The translations under genes were made by a program, and so were the position numbers. This document shows, one piece after another, positions 27,082-35,472 of a stretch of DNA of 64,000 nt (position 1 is the first letter of the stretch; every line of letters starts with the position of its first letter). Where the stretch lies: contig NZ_CP107904.1 in the NCBI RefSeq assembly GCF_036013975.1, forward strand, positions 496,001 to 560,000, written 5' to 3'. Source of the DNA: Kitasatospora sp. NBC_00458. Its GTDB lineage: Bacteria > Actinomycetota > Actinomycetes > Streptomycetales > Streptomycetaceae. Under the pieces are notes generated by a model, which was not told where the DNA came from, ran no database searches, and saw only the letters and a list, made by a program, of their open reading frames with translations.

Positions 27082-29501
27082 AGGCCGTCACGGAGAACCC
27101 CGGCAGCGGGGAGACCGGCGGCGGGGACGCCGGTGCGCCGGTGAGCACCGACCTGGCCGTCGGCGGGATGACCTGCGCGGCCTGCGTGAGCCGGGTGGAG
27201 AAGCGGCTGGCCCGCATCGAGGGCGTGACCGCCGGGGTCAATCTGGCCACCGGGCGGGCACGGGTGCTGCACCCGGCCGGGGTCGGCGTCGACGAGCTGG
27301 TGGCGGCGGTCGAACGGGCCGGCTACACGGCCGAGTTGGCGCCGATCGGACTCTCGGCGGCGGGACCGGACCAGGACGACTCCGGCGAGCGGTGGCGGCT
27401 GCTGGTGACGGCGCTGCTGGCCGTGCCGGTCGTGCTGCTGTCGATGGTGCCGTCGCTCCAGTTCGCCGCCTGGCAGTGGGTCTGCTTCGGCCTGGCCCTG
27501 CCGGTGGTGACCTGGGGGTCGGCCGCGTTCCACCGGCGGGCCTGGCAGGGACTGCGGCACGCGGCGGCGACCATGGACACGCTGGTGAGCCTCGGGGTGG
27601 TGGCGTCGTTCGGCTGGTCCGCGTACGCGCTGCTGTTCGGCGGGGCGGGCGAGATCGGCATGCGGATGCCGTTCTCGCTCACCGCGGACGGCGGCGGCAC
27701 CGCGCACGTCTACCTGGAGGCGGCCGTCGGCGTGCCGCTGTTCGTGCTGGCCGGGCGCCTGCTGGAGGGGCGGGTGCGGCGGCGCACCGGCTCGGCGCTG
27801 CGGGCCCTGGCCGAGCTCGGGGCCAAGGAGGTGTGCGTCCGTGACCCCGAGACCGGCGAGGAGCAGCTGCTGCCGATCGAACACCTGCTTCCCGGGCGGG
27901 AGTTCGTGGTCCGACCGGGCGAGCGGGTGGCCACCGACGGCGTGGTGGTGGAGGGCAGCTCGGCACTGGACCTGAGCCTGCTGACCGGCGAGTCGGTCCC
28001 GGTGGAGGTCGGCCCCGGCGACCAGGTGGCGGGTGCCACCGTGAACGTCGGCGGCGCGCTGGTGGTGCGGGCGACGGCGGTCGGCGCGGACACCCAACTC
28101 GCCCGGATCACCGCGCTGGTGGCGGACGCGCAGGCCGGAAAGGCGCGGGCCCAGCGGCTGGCCGACACGGTCGCCGGGGTGTTCGTCCCGTGCGTGCTGA
28201 CGGTGGCGGTCTGCGTCCTCGGCTTCTGGCTGGGCGCCGGGGCCGACCCGCAGGCGGCCGTGACGGCGGCGGTGGCCGTCCTCGTCGTGGCCTGCCCGTG
28301 CGCGCTGGGCCTGGCCACGCCGACCGCGCTGCTGGCCGCGACCGGCCGGGGCGCCGAACTCGGCGTGCTGGTGCGCGGTCCCGAGGTGCTGGAGAGCCTG
28401 CGGCGGATCGACACCGTGGTGCTGGACAAGACGGGCACCCTGACCACCGGCCGGATGGAGCTCGCGGCGGTGGCCGTGGCCCCGGACGCGGGGGTCGACG
28501 AGGACCAGGTGCTCCGGCTCGCAGGAGCCGTCGAGCACCGGTCGGAGCACCCGATCGGCCGGGCTGTCGTGGGGGCGGCCCGCGAGCGGTGTGGCTCCGA
28601 ACCCCTCCCGGCGGTGGCCGAGTTCACGGCCACCGCCGGAGTGGGCGTGACCGGCACGGTGGAGGGCCGGGTGGTCCGGGTGGTCCGCCCGGACGACGCG
28701 GCCGGCCCGCTGCCGGCCGTACTGGCGACGGCGCTGGAGGAGGCCGCGGCCGCCGGCCGGACGCCGGTGGTGGTGGAGCTGGACGGGCGCCCGGTGGCCG
28801 TCCTCGCGGTCGGCGACACGCTGCGCTCGGGCAGTTGGCGCGCGCTGCACCGGCTGCGCGGGATGGGCCTGGAACCGGTCCTGCTGACCGGCGACGGCCC
28901 CGGGGCCGCCCACGCGGTGGCGGGCGAACTCGGCATCCAGCAGGTGCACTTCTCGGCCTCGCCGGAGCGAAAGGCCGAGGTGGTGGCCGAGTTGCGGGCC
29001 GCCGGTCGGACGACGGCGGTGGTCGGCGACGGCGTCAACGACGCGGTCGCGCTCGCCTCCGCGGACCTCGGGGTGGCGCTCGCCTCGGGGAGCGACGCGG
29101 CGATCGGCGCGGCCGGGCTGACCCTGGTCCGCGGCGACATCGAGGCGGTGGTGGACGCCGTCCGGCTGGCCCGGCGCACCCTGGGCACGATCCGGGTCAA
29201 CCTGCTCTGGGCGTTCGGGTACAACGTGGTGCTGATCCCGCTGGCCGCGGTCGGGCTGCTGAACCCGATGCTGGCGGCGGTGGCGATGTCGCTGAGTTCG
29301 CTGCTGGTGGTGGGGAACAGCCTGCGACTGCGGACCTGGCGCCCCGGCCGCGGCGGCTCGGACGCACGCGGCGGCTCCGCCCCGGGCGGCGGGCGGCGCC
29401 CGGGCCGCTCCGCACGCACGGGGCGCTCGGCACGGGCCGGCGCGGGGACGGGCGCGGGGACGGGGACGGGGACGGGGACGGGGACGGGGGTCGCACGATG
29501 A
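27078..29501 (+). CDS. copA: Copper-exporting P1B-type ATPase
   Basis: This 807-residue heavy-metal pump has an N-terminal HMA domain with GMTCAAC (near 30-36), the membrane CPC motif (CPCALGLATPTALLAATG, near 406), the phosphorylation site DKTGTLT (Asp450) and the hinge GDGVNDAVALASADLGVAL (near 650). The last helices carry FGYN and NPMLAAVAMSLSS, the residues expected for Cu+ (P1B-1) transport. The Arg/Gly-rich tail ends in a GGGGAC-repeat-encoded Gly-Thr run (29455-29490). The GTG at 27078 overlaps the small membrane protein. It should move Cu+ out of the cytoplasm. Confidence 0.92.
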   Translation: MKAVTENPGSGETGGGDAGAPVSTDLAVGGMTCAACVSRVEKRLARIEGVTAGVNLATGRARVLHPAGVGVDELVAAVERAGYTAELAPIGLSAAGPDQDDSGERWRLLVTALLAVPVVLLSMVPSLQFAAWQWVCFGLALPVVTWGSAAFHRRAWQGLRHAAATMDTLVSLGVVASFGWSAYALLFGGAGEIGMRMPFSLTADGGGTAHVYLEAAVGVPLFVLAGRLLEGRVRRRTGSALRALAELGAKEVCVRDPETGEEQLLPIEHLLPGREFVVRPGERVATDGVVVEGSSALDLSLLTGESVPVEVGPGDQVAGATVNVGGALVVRATAVGADTQLARITALVADAQAGKARAQRLADTVAGVFVPCVLTVAVCVLGFWLGAGADPQAAVTAAVAVLVVACPCALGLATPTALLAATGRGAELGVLVRGPEVLESLRRIDTVVLDKTGTLTTGRMELAAVAVAPDAGVDEDQVLRLAGAVEHRSEHPIGRAVVGAARERCGSEPLPAVAEFTATAGVGVTGTVEGRVVRVVRPDDAAGPLPAVLATALEEAAAAGRTPVVVELDGRPVAVLAVGDTLRSGSWRALHRLRGMGLEPVLLTGDGPGAAHAVAGELGIQQVHFSASPERKAEVVAELRAAGRTTAVVGDGVNDAVALASADLGVALASGSDAAIGAAGLTLVRGDIEAVVDAVRLARRTLGTIRVNLLWAFGYNVVLIPLAAVGLLNPMLAAVAMSLSSLLVVGNSLRLRTWRPGRGGSDARGGSAPGGGRRPGRSARTGRSARAGAGTGAGTGTGTGTGTGVAR

Positions 29502-30055
29502 ACGGTGCTGCGATGGACGGCGGTTCGGTGAACGCATCACGGCCGGGGCGGCTGGCGGAACGGCTGGGACGCGCCCCCGAGCGGCTGAAGGTGGCCGGCC
29601 CGCCCGTCGCGGCGGCCGCGGTGGCACTGGCGCTGCTCTCCGGATGGACGGCGGTCGGCGGAGCCGGGCGGCCGCAGCCCGTGGAGGCCGGCCCGGGCTG
29701 GCTGCTGCTCCCGACCGCCGGTGGGGCGACGGCCACCGCCGCGTTCTTCACCGTCCGCAACCCCGGCGACATACCCGACCAACTCACCGGCGCCAGCTGG
29801 CAGTTCGGCGGCAAGGTCACCCTGAAACAGCACCGGCACCAGGGCGCCTCCGGCCGATGGGAGCCGGTCGCCGCACTGCCCGTACCGGAGCGCGGCGAGC
29901 TGGTGATGTCGCCGGAGGACGCCGACCTGATGATCCTCAACCCACCGCCTCTCACCGTCGGCCAGTGGGTGGAGTTCACGCTCACCTTCCGCAACAGCCC
30001 CGAGCTACGGGTGAAGGCCGAGGTCGTCAGGCCCGGCGGCCGACGCAGCAGCTGA
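29498..30055 (+). CDS. PCuAC-like copper chaperone, membrane anchored
   Basis: The 185-residue product overlaps copA by ATGA. A single hydrophobic helix (about residues 38-56) is followed by a beta-sandwich resembling the PCu(A)C/DUF461 fold: FFTVRNPGDIPDQLTGAS, then a segment with the QHRH pair and MSPEDADLMI. The usual HxM at the second site is DLM here, so the metal set is altered. Extracytoplasmic copper handling, for example for cytochrome oxidase, is the usual role of this family. With the pump and the small protein it forms one operon. Confidence 0.75.
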   Translation: MNGAAMDGGSVNASRPGRLAERLGRAPERLKVAGPPVAAAAVALALLSGWTAVGGAGRPQPVEAGPGWLLLPTAGGATATAAFFTVRNPGDIPDQLTGASWQFGGKVTLKQHRHQGASGRWEPVAALPVPERGELVMSPEDADLMILNPPPLTVGQWVEFTLTFRNSPELRVKAEVVRPGGRRSS

Positions 30056-30508
30056 GCCCGATCAGCCGGTCGGCCGCGGGCCAGGAGTCGCCCTCCGAGC
30101 CGATCAGGCGGTGAAGGACCACGCCGGACGCGGCTCGTCGCCACGAGCTCTCGAACGCCTCGTGAGCGGTACGGCTCGCCACAGCCCCGCCCCGCCTCGG
30201 GGACGCCAGACCGGCCACAGCCGGTGAACGGGATCGCGTGGAAGCCGCGCTCCGGCACGTCCCGGCAGGACGTGCCGGAGCCCCACGGCTCGCGGCAGCC
30301 CCTGCACACACGCCCCGCGCACGGGGGGACAGCCGGACTGCCCGCCGTGCGGGTGCTGCACCGAGGCGGCCACCCCGTGCAGGCGGAGGGCAGCCGGCCG
30401 GGCACCCGTATGCCCTCCAGTACCAGCGGCGAGCTCCGGTGGTCCTGCCCGGATCCTGCCCGGGTCCTGCCCGGGTCCTGTACGTCCGGGCCCGTCCGCC
30501 CGACGGCG
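30056..30508. other. Convergent gap after the copper operon
   Basis: This 453-bp stretch separates the convergent PCuAC and TetR genes. Apart from the hairpin at 30249-30281 I see no supportable gene. Frames across it lack ribosome sites and conserved motifs. Confidence 0.6.
30249..30281. terminator. Perfect 14-bp hairpin between convergent genes
   Basis: GCTCCGGCACGTCC and its exact complement flank a 5-nt loop. It lies between the PCuAC-like gene and the TetR gene and can terminate either transcript. Confidence 0.6.
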
Positions 30509-31129
30509 TCAGGCGCTCAGCACGTCCAGGGACAGACGTCTGGCGCGGTCCAAATCGGTATCGTCGCCGAAGAGTTGGTAGCGGGTGTTGGCAGCGCGCA
30601 GGTAGGCGTCGATGCGGAAGGCGTCGTCCTCCGGGAAGCGGCTGCCGGCGGCGGAGAGTTCGGACTCCAGCAGGTGCAGCCACTCGCGGGCGAGGTCGCG
30701 GACCGCGTCGGCGACGGGGCCTTCGCGGTGGCCGTATTCGACCGAGGTCTTGGTGATGAAGCACCCGCCGGGGAAGACGCCGTCGCGCAGATAGGCGACC
30801 CAGTGGTCGAGCAGGGCGCAGAGCCGGGGCCGCCCCGGGACGGCGGGCCACGACGGCTCGACGACGTGCCGCAGGTACAGGGCGCGGGCTTCGGCGACGG
30901 CGGCGATCTGGATGGCCTCCCGGTTGGCGAACACCGTGAGGATGCCGCTCTTGCTGTGCCCGGTCCGGGCGGCGAGCGTGCCGACGGTGATGGCGTCCAG
31001 CCCGTGCACGGTCGCGGACATGGCCGCCTGCCGGGCGACTTCGTGCCGCGTCCGGTCGCCGCGGGCGCGGCGGCCGTCGGTGCGCGGCGCAGGGGAATCC
31101 GCGGCGGAGTCGGGGAGGTCCGGGGTCAT
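30509..31129 (-). CDS. TetR-family repressor
   Basis: This 206-residue regulator has an N-terminal helix-turn-helix at residues about 18-65 (DAITVGTLAARTGHSKSGILTVFANREAIQIAAV) and a ligand domain with FPGGCFITKTSVEYGHREGPV, typical of TetR proteins with a TetR_C_6-like partner domain. The ATG at 31129 is 82 bp from the divergent hydrolase start. Two operator-like repeats fill the gap, so it probably represses itself and the hydrolase until an effector binds. Confidence 0.85.
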   Translation of the reverse strand: MTPDLPDSAADSPAPRTDGRRARGDRTRHEVARQAAMSATVHGLDAITVGTLAARTGHSKSGILTVFANREAIQIAAVAEARALYLRHVVEPSWPAVPGRPRLCALLDHWVAYLRDGVFPGGCFITKTSVEYGHREGPVADAVRDLAREWLHLLESELSAAGSRFPEDDAFRIDAYLRAANTRYQLFGDDTDLDRARRLSLDVLSA

Positions 31130-31143
31130 GCGGCGATTGTATG

Positions 31144-31194
31144 CGATCGGTCGGTCGTGTAGTGTGCCGCAATAATGACGACCGGTCGGTCGTG
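31144..31194. promoter_or_regulatory. Paired TetR operator repeats
   Basis: CGATCGGTCGGTCGTG (31144-31159) and CGACCGGTCGGTCGTG (31179-31194) are 16-bp direct repeats differing at one base, each containing a CGAYCGGTCG palindrome core. They occupy the divergent promoter between the TetR and hydrolase genes. Confidence 0.8.
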
Positions 31195-31211
31195 AAGTGG
31201 AGGTGCAGGTC

Positions 31212-32036
31212 ATGGGTGTCGACGGCGGCGCCGGACTGGACGGCTTTGCGAAACGCGTGTTCTCGCTGTCCGGGGGCGAGAAGACCGTCCACGTGGCCGG
31301 CAGCGGGCCTGCGGTGGTCGTGATGCCTGAAATGCCGGGCATCAGCCCCGATGTAGTGCGCTTCGCCGGGTGGGTGCGCGATGCGGGGTTCACCGTCTAC
31401 GTGCCCTCGCTCTTCGGTGTCGACGGGGCGTATCCCACCGTCGAGCTCGCCGAGCCGATCCTCAAACGGGCTTGCGTCAGTGAGGAGTTCAGGGCGTTCG
31501 CGGGCGGTGGCACGAGTCCGGTGGCGGTGTGGCTGCGCGCGCTGGCCAGGACCGCTCACGACGAGTGCGGCGGACCGGGCGTCGGCGCGGTGGGGATGTG
31601 CTTCACCGGCAACTTCGCGCTGAGCATGACGCTGGAACCGGCCGTCATCGCCCCGGTCCTCGGCCAGCCCTCGTTGCCGCTGGACGACCCGGCCGCCCTG
31701 GAGCTGTCACCCGAGGACGGGGCCGCCATCCGCGAGCGGTTCGAGCGCGACGGACTCACCGCACTCGGCCTGCGCTTCGACACCGACAAGTGGTGTACCG
31801 GCCAACGCTTCGCCGCCTACGCACAACTGCTCGGCGACCGCTTCGACGGCCGCGTCCTCCCCGGCGAGCACGCGAACCCCGAACCACCGCCGTTCTTCCG
31901 CGACCTGGTCCAGACGCCCCACAGCGTGCTCACCGCGCACCTCGTCGACGAGGAAGGCCACCCCACCGTGCAAGCCCGCGACGAAGTCCTCGCATTCCTG
32001 CGCACCCGCCTGCTTCCCGACCACACCACGGCCTGA
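31212..32036 (+). CDS. Dienelactone hydrolase family protein
   Basis: This 274-residue alpha/beta-hydrolase has the Cys-nucleophile elbow GMCFTG (Cys130) of dienelactone hydrolases and a C-terminal EEGHPT with His250 as the likely general base. The early segment PEMPGISPDVVRFAGWVRDAGFTVYVPSLFG is characteristic of the family. The ATG at 31212 follows GGAGG with 8-nt spacing. Its natural substrate is unknown. The divergent TetR gene and shared operators suggest induction by a small xenobiotic or lactone. Confidence 0.85.
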   Translation: MGVDGGAGLDGFAKRVFSLSGGEKTVHVAGSGPAVVVMPEMPGISPDVVRFAGWVRDAGFTVYVPSLFGVDGAYPTVELAEPILKRACVSEEFRAFAGGGTSPVAVWLRALARTAHDECGGPGVGAVGMCFTGNFALSMTLEPAVIAPVLGQPSLPLDDPAALELSPEDGAAIRERFERDGLTALGLRFDTDKWCTGQRFAAYAQLLGDRFDGRVLPGEHANPEPPPFFRDLVQTPHSVLTAHLVDEEGHPTVQARDEVLAFLRTRLLPDHTTA

Positions 32037-32220
32037 CGGTCGGAAAGGGCCCACCCCTGCGCACCCGGGGCCGGCCCTCCCCGCCCCTGCGGGGCCAGCC
32101 GTGCTTTGACCGCTTCCCGTCCGCAAGGTGATCGTTTCCGGGTCCGGTTGTCAGTACCGTCTGCCATGCTGCCGGTCAGCATGCGATGACGGCATCGGGC
32201 GTGAGGAAGGGCTGAGTGCG

Positions 32221-32538
32221 ATGGGCTTCGAGGGCCAGGTCTGGCGTCTGGTCCGCCAGGACGACTCGGTGGGTGAGATCGTCGTGGAGGAGGCCGACTT
32301 CCCGTGGCTGTACGGGCGCTTCATACCGGGAACGGCGTTTCCTGATGTCGAGCCGCTCTTCACCCGGTCCCTCGCGCTGTCCGAGGCGGAGGCCTGGGAG
32401 GCGTTCGACGACGTGCACGAAGAGATCACCAAGGCTGTGTCGCTGATTTCGCCCTCGGGCCCGGTCGCCGAGTTCCTGCTGCACATCCAGGGCGACACGG
32501 CGTGGTTCCGCTGGAGCGACGAGCCGTTCGAGGGCTGA
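32221..32538 (+). CDS. Uncharacterised 105-residue protein
   Basis: The acidic product (VWRLVRQDDSVGEIVVEEADFPW then LLHIQGDTAWFRWSDEPF) resembles a family of small conserved streptomycete proteins of unknown function that I recall but cannot name. It has no signal peptide or membrane helix. The ATG at 32221 follows a GAAGGG-like site at a long spacing. Confidence 0.65.
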   Translation: MGFEGQVWRLVRQDDSVGEIVVEEADFPWLYGRFIPGTAFPDVEPLFTRSLALSEAEAWEAFDDVHEEITKAVSLISPSGPVAEFLLHIQGDTAWFRWSDEPFEG

Positions 32539-33002
32539 CAGGGCGATCATGAGACTGCGGGGCAGGCCCTGAGAGCCGGACTCACCTCTCGTCGGCGAAA
32601 CCCAAGGTCCACACGGCCGGCCGCTCGTCCTCCCCATGCAGGCGGGGATCGATCGGTGCCCGGCAGTCGCGTCCAGCACCATGGCGCCACCGTCGGGCAG
32701 AACGTCCAGAACTACCTGACCTGCAGAGCGGGTCTCCGGAAAGACGACCATCCGGCACGACAGAATCCACCCGATATGGCCGAGTCAACGAAACCTGCAC
32801 AGAACCAGCTTCCCCGACCCTAGAGTCGCTGCTCAGAGACTGCTCCCCGCGCATGCGGGGGTGATCCCGGGTATGCCGTCACGTCCATCCGCACGCACGC
32901 CTGCTCCCCGCGCATGCGGGGATGCCAAGCGCAGGTCGGTATCCCCGCAGGCTCTCCGCCCCGAGCCCGCCTTGTCGGAGCTCGGTGGCATGCTCGGCGA
33001 CC
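32539..33002. other. Gap holding the CRISPR remnant
   Basis: This 464-bp stretch carries the two-repeat CRISPR remnant at 32840-32929 and otherwise shows no gene. A minus-strand frame from 32751 looks partly protein-like but has no ribosome site and runs into the shadow of the 105-residue gene. Confidence 0.55.
32840..32929. CRISPR. Solitary type I-E CRISPR remnant: two repeats, one spacer
   Basis: A 29-bp repeat at 32840-32868 begins CTGCTCCCCGCGCATGCGGG and ends GTGATCCC, the sequence type of actinobacterial I-E repeats. A 32-bp spacer (32869-32900) follows. A second repeat (32901-32929) is identical over its first 21 bases and degenerate at its 3' end, as terminal repeats usually are. Repeat length, spacer length and the CCCCGC/GCGGGG hairpin all fit type I-E. 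No cas gene lies in the window, so the array is orphaned or a remnant. Confidence 0.7.
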
Positions 33003-33539
33003 ATGGATGCCCAGCAGTTCTGGAAGCTGATCGAGGAAGCCCGCTCGCAGGTGCCGGTCTCGGACGACGGCGGCACTGTCGCGCGTCGGGCCGCTGCGCT
33101 GCTCGCGCTTCGCCCGGTCAAGGAGATCGTCGCCGCCCAGCAGATCCTGTCGAGCCTGATGGCCGACTCATACCGGTCCCCGCTCTGGGGCGCCGCCTAC
33201 ATGATCAACGGCGGGTGCTCCGACGACGGATTCGACTACTTCCGTGGCTGGCTGATCACACAAGGCCGGGCGGCCTTCGAGCTTGCCATCACCGATCCCG
33301 ACAGGCTCGCGGGGCTCCCGGCCGTGCGCGCATTCGCCGCCGACGGGATCGACATCGAGTGCGAGGAAGCTCTGGCGATCGCCTGGAACGCCCACCGGGA
33401 AGCCACCGGGGAAGAACTCCCCGATGATGCATCCACCCTCCAGTACCCGGCTCTGGACCCGGATTGGGGATTCGACTTCGACGACGGCGATGAGCTGAGC
33501 CGACGACTGCCGCGCCTGGCGGAGTTGTACTCCGACTGA
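33003..33539 (+). CDS. DUF4240-type protein
   Basis: The 178-residue product begins MDAQQFWKLIEEAR and contains GAAYMINGGCSDDGFDYFRGWLITQGRAAFE, the hallmark of DUF4240 proteins. An acidic C-terminus follows (DPDWGFDFDDGDELSRRLPRLAELY). The function of the family is unknown; it is sometimes found beside WGR or toxin-immunity-like genes. The ATG at 33003 is taken because family members start this way; a GTG 18 bp upstream has the better ribosome site. Confidence 0.75.
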   Translation: MDAQQFWKLIEEARSQVPVSDDGGTVARRAAALLALRPVKEIVAAQQILSSLMADSYRSPLWGAAYMINGGCSDDGFDYFRGWLITQGRAAFELAITDPDRLAGLPAVRAFAADGIDIECEEALAIAWNAHREATGEELPDDASTLQYPALDPDWGFDFDDGDELSRRLPRLAELYSD

Positions 33540-33811
33540 CAGCTCACAACCGGCCGGGCCACGACGACTGACCCCGGGCTTCCTCGACCACCACCGCCTT
33601 CACGCGCCTGGTGACCGGCAGTATGGAGCCGGTCCTGGCCGGTCAGCGGGTTGACCACGCTTCCACGGCGGTTGTCACTACGCCGTCCTCCCCGCAAGGG
33701 CGGGGGGTCGGCCGAGCGCTCGCTAGGGGACCGAGCGGTGGTCGGCGTTCTCCTCGCGTCCGTCCGCATGGACGTCCCGTGTGTGTCGGAGTCGGCTGGA
33801 ACACTGCGGTC

Positions 33812-35227
33812 ATGATCAACAACGCATCGATCGAGCCTTCCGGTGCTCCGGCGGTGTCCCTGCCGGCTCCCGTCCCGGCCGAGCTCACCGGCATCGACTG
33901 GGGTGGGCTGCCGCACTTCTGCAGCGGCCTGCACAACGTGCCGGACACACCCGACATCCTCATCGGGCTGCTCGACGCCGATCACGCGCTCCGGGCGCGG
34001 GCGGTCTGGGACCTGTACCGGCTGCTCCTCAACGATGAGCGCGTGTTCCCGGCGACCGCCCCGGCGGCTCTGGTGGTGGCCGCTCTGCTCGACGATCCGC
34101 GCACGCTCGCCGCGGGCGAGTGGGAGCGGAGGGCCGGCAGGCGTCCGCTGCGCGCGGAGCTGCTGAACTGGCTGGCCTCGTTCGCCGATGTCGCCCGCCT
34201 GGACCCCGAGGACGGGGTCGGCGCACCGCAGGACCTGGCCGCCGCCCGTGCCGCACGGCCGGCGCTCCACGCGCGGGTCGCCGTCTTCTGCGAGGACGGC
34301 GATCCGCAGGTGAGGGAGGCCGCCATCGCGGCCACCGCCCTTCTGCTGGCGGACCCCGCCCTCGCCGTGTCCGTCCCGCAGCACGTGCCCGCCGTCCGCG
34401 ACGTGCTGGGCCGAAGTGCGGACTCCTACTACCGGTGGATCGCGCGGGAGCGGCTGGAGAGCTGGGGTGAGGACATCACGGCCCTCATCGCTGCGGCGGA
34501 GGAACGCCGCGCCGCCTTGGCCTGGGCACGCACGCCGCCCGAGGACCCCTTCGACGAGAGCCGGGAGCGGTGGCTGGCCGAGCAGCCCCAGGACACCGCC
34601 GCCTTGGAGCCCCCCGGTCGTTGGCACCCGGACTGGACGACGCCGGGGCAGGCGGTCCCGCACGGGTCGGCAACCGAACCGCCCGCAGCCGTCCGGGGAA
34701 GCGAACCGGGGTACCAGGGGCTGTGGCGGATCGCCAGGGACGAGGAGCGCGAGGAGTGGACGTTCACGCCGTACGTCGGAGTCGGACCGCTGCACTTCGG
34801 AATGACCTTGGAGGAGATCACCGCCGCCCTCGGCGAGGAGGGATCCGTCTCGTTCCACTACACCCGTGACAGCGGCGAGCGTCGGCTCGACCACGCCGAC
34901 TTCCGCACCACAGGGGTCAGGGCCCTCTTCCGGGCGGACCGTCTGGAGTGCTTGGCCGTGAACGCGCTCACCGGCCCCCAGGTGCGGTTGGACGGAGCCC
35001 CGCTGACCGGCTGCCCGCCGTCCCGGTTGGAGGACTGGCTCATCCACCGCACAGCGCACGGCCGGCTGTTGTACAGCCCCAACGCGGACCCCGTCTTCCC
35101 CGACCTCGGCCTGGCGATCCGCGCTCAACGCGCGGGCGACGTCAACCTGACCCGACCGCTCTTCCTGCTGCACGACTGGCTCGACCTCTGGCACTCACTG
35201 CCCAGCGGGGAGTGGAACTGCCGCTAG
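33812..35227 (+). CDS. HEAT-repeat protein with C-terminal GPLxFGM domain
   Basis: The 471-residue product has an N-terminal helical region (about 25-270) of HEAT-like pairs (ALRARAVWDLYRLLLNDE, DPQVREAAIAATALLLAD), a charged linker, and a C-terminal domain from about 315 that starts WTFTPYVGVGPLHFGMTLEEITAALG. The FGM-containing segment resembles a small domain found in many uncharacterised actinobacterial proteins. No signal peptide is visible. Helical-repeat plus accessory-domain proteins of this kind can be immunity or scaffold proteins; I cannot assign one. Confidence 0.7.
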   Translation: MINNASIEPSGAPAVSLPAPVPAELTGIDWGGLPHFCSGLHNVPDTPDILIGLLDADHALRARAVWDLYRLLLNDERVFPATAPAALVVAALLDDPRTLAAGEWERRAGRRPLRAELLNWLASFADVARLDPEDGVGAPQDLAAARAARPALHARVAVFCEDGDPQVREAAIAATALLLADPALAVSVPQHVPAVRDVLGRSADSYYRWIARERLESWGEDITALIAAAEERRAALAWARTPPEDPFDESRERWLAEQPQDTAALEPPGRWHPDWTTPGQAVPHGSATEPPAAVRGSEPGYQGLWRIARDEEREEWTFTPYVGVGPLHFGMTLEEITAALGEEGSVSFHYTRDSGERRLDHADFRTTGVRALFRADRLECLAVNALTGPQVRLDGAPLTGCPPSRLEDWLIHRTAHGRLLYSPNADPVFPDLGLAIRAQRAGDVNLTRPLFLLHDWLDLWHSLPSGEWNCR

Positions 35228-35310
35228 GGCCCGCACCGGTGCGGTCCGGGCCCGGCGCGTCTACGGCCGCCGCCAGAGCGGACGACGCCGAGCGGGCGGC
35301 CCCGGCCGGA

Positions 35311-35460
35311 GGAGCCCGGAGGAGCCCGGAGGAGCCCGGAGGAGCCCGGAGGAGCCCGGAGGAGCCCGGAGGAGCCCGGAGGAGCCCGGAGGAGCCCGGA
35401 GGAGCCCGGAGGAGCCCGGAGGAGCCCGGAGGAGCCCGGAGGAGCCCGGAGGAGCCCGGT
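35311..35460. repeat. Fifteen tandem 10-bp units
   Basis: GGAGCCCGGA is repeated 14 times without a mismatch, plus a last unit ending in T. It fills the convergent gap between the HEAT-repeat gene and the nitroreductase gene. The period is close to one DNA helical turn. Confidence 0.95.
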
Positions 35461-35472
35461 GGCCGGTGCCGC

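Noticed and set aside
30104..30373. Minus-strand 89-codon frame with several Cys in the convergent gap
   Set aside because: Cys spacing fits no zinc-ribbon pattern, there is no ribosome site, and a 14-bp terminator-like hairpin lies inside it.
32627..32655. A sequence beginning GTCCTCCCC and containing GCGGGGAT, resembling a diverged I-E repeat, plus a similar one at about 33684-33712
   Set aside because: Distances to the true repeats are not multiples of 61 bp and the loops differ. Each can be a chance GC hairpin.
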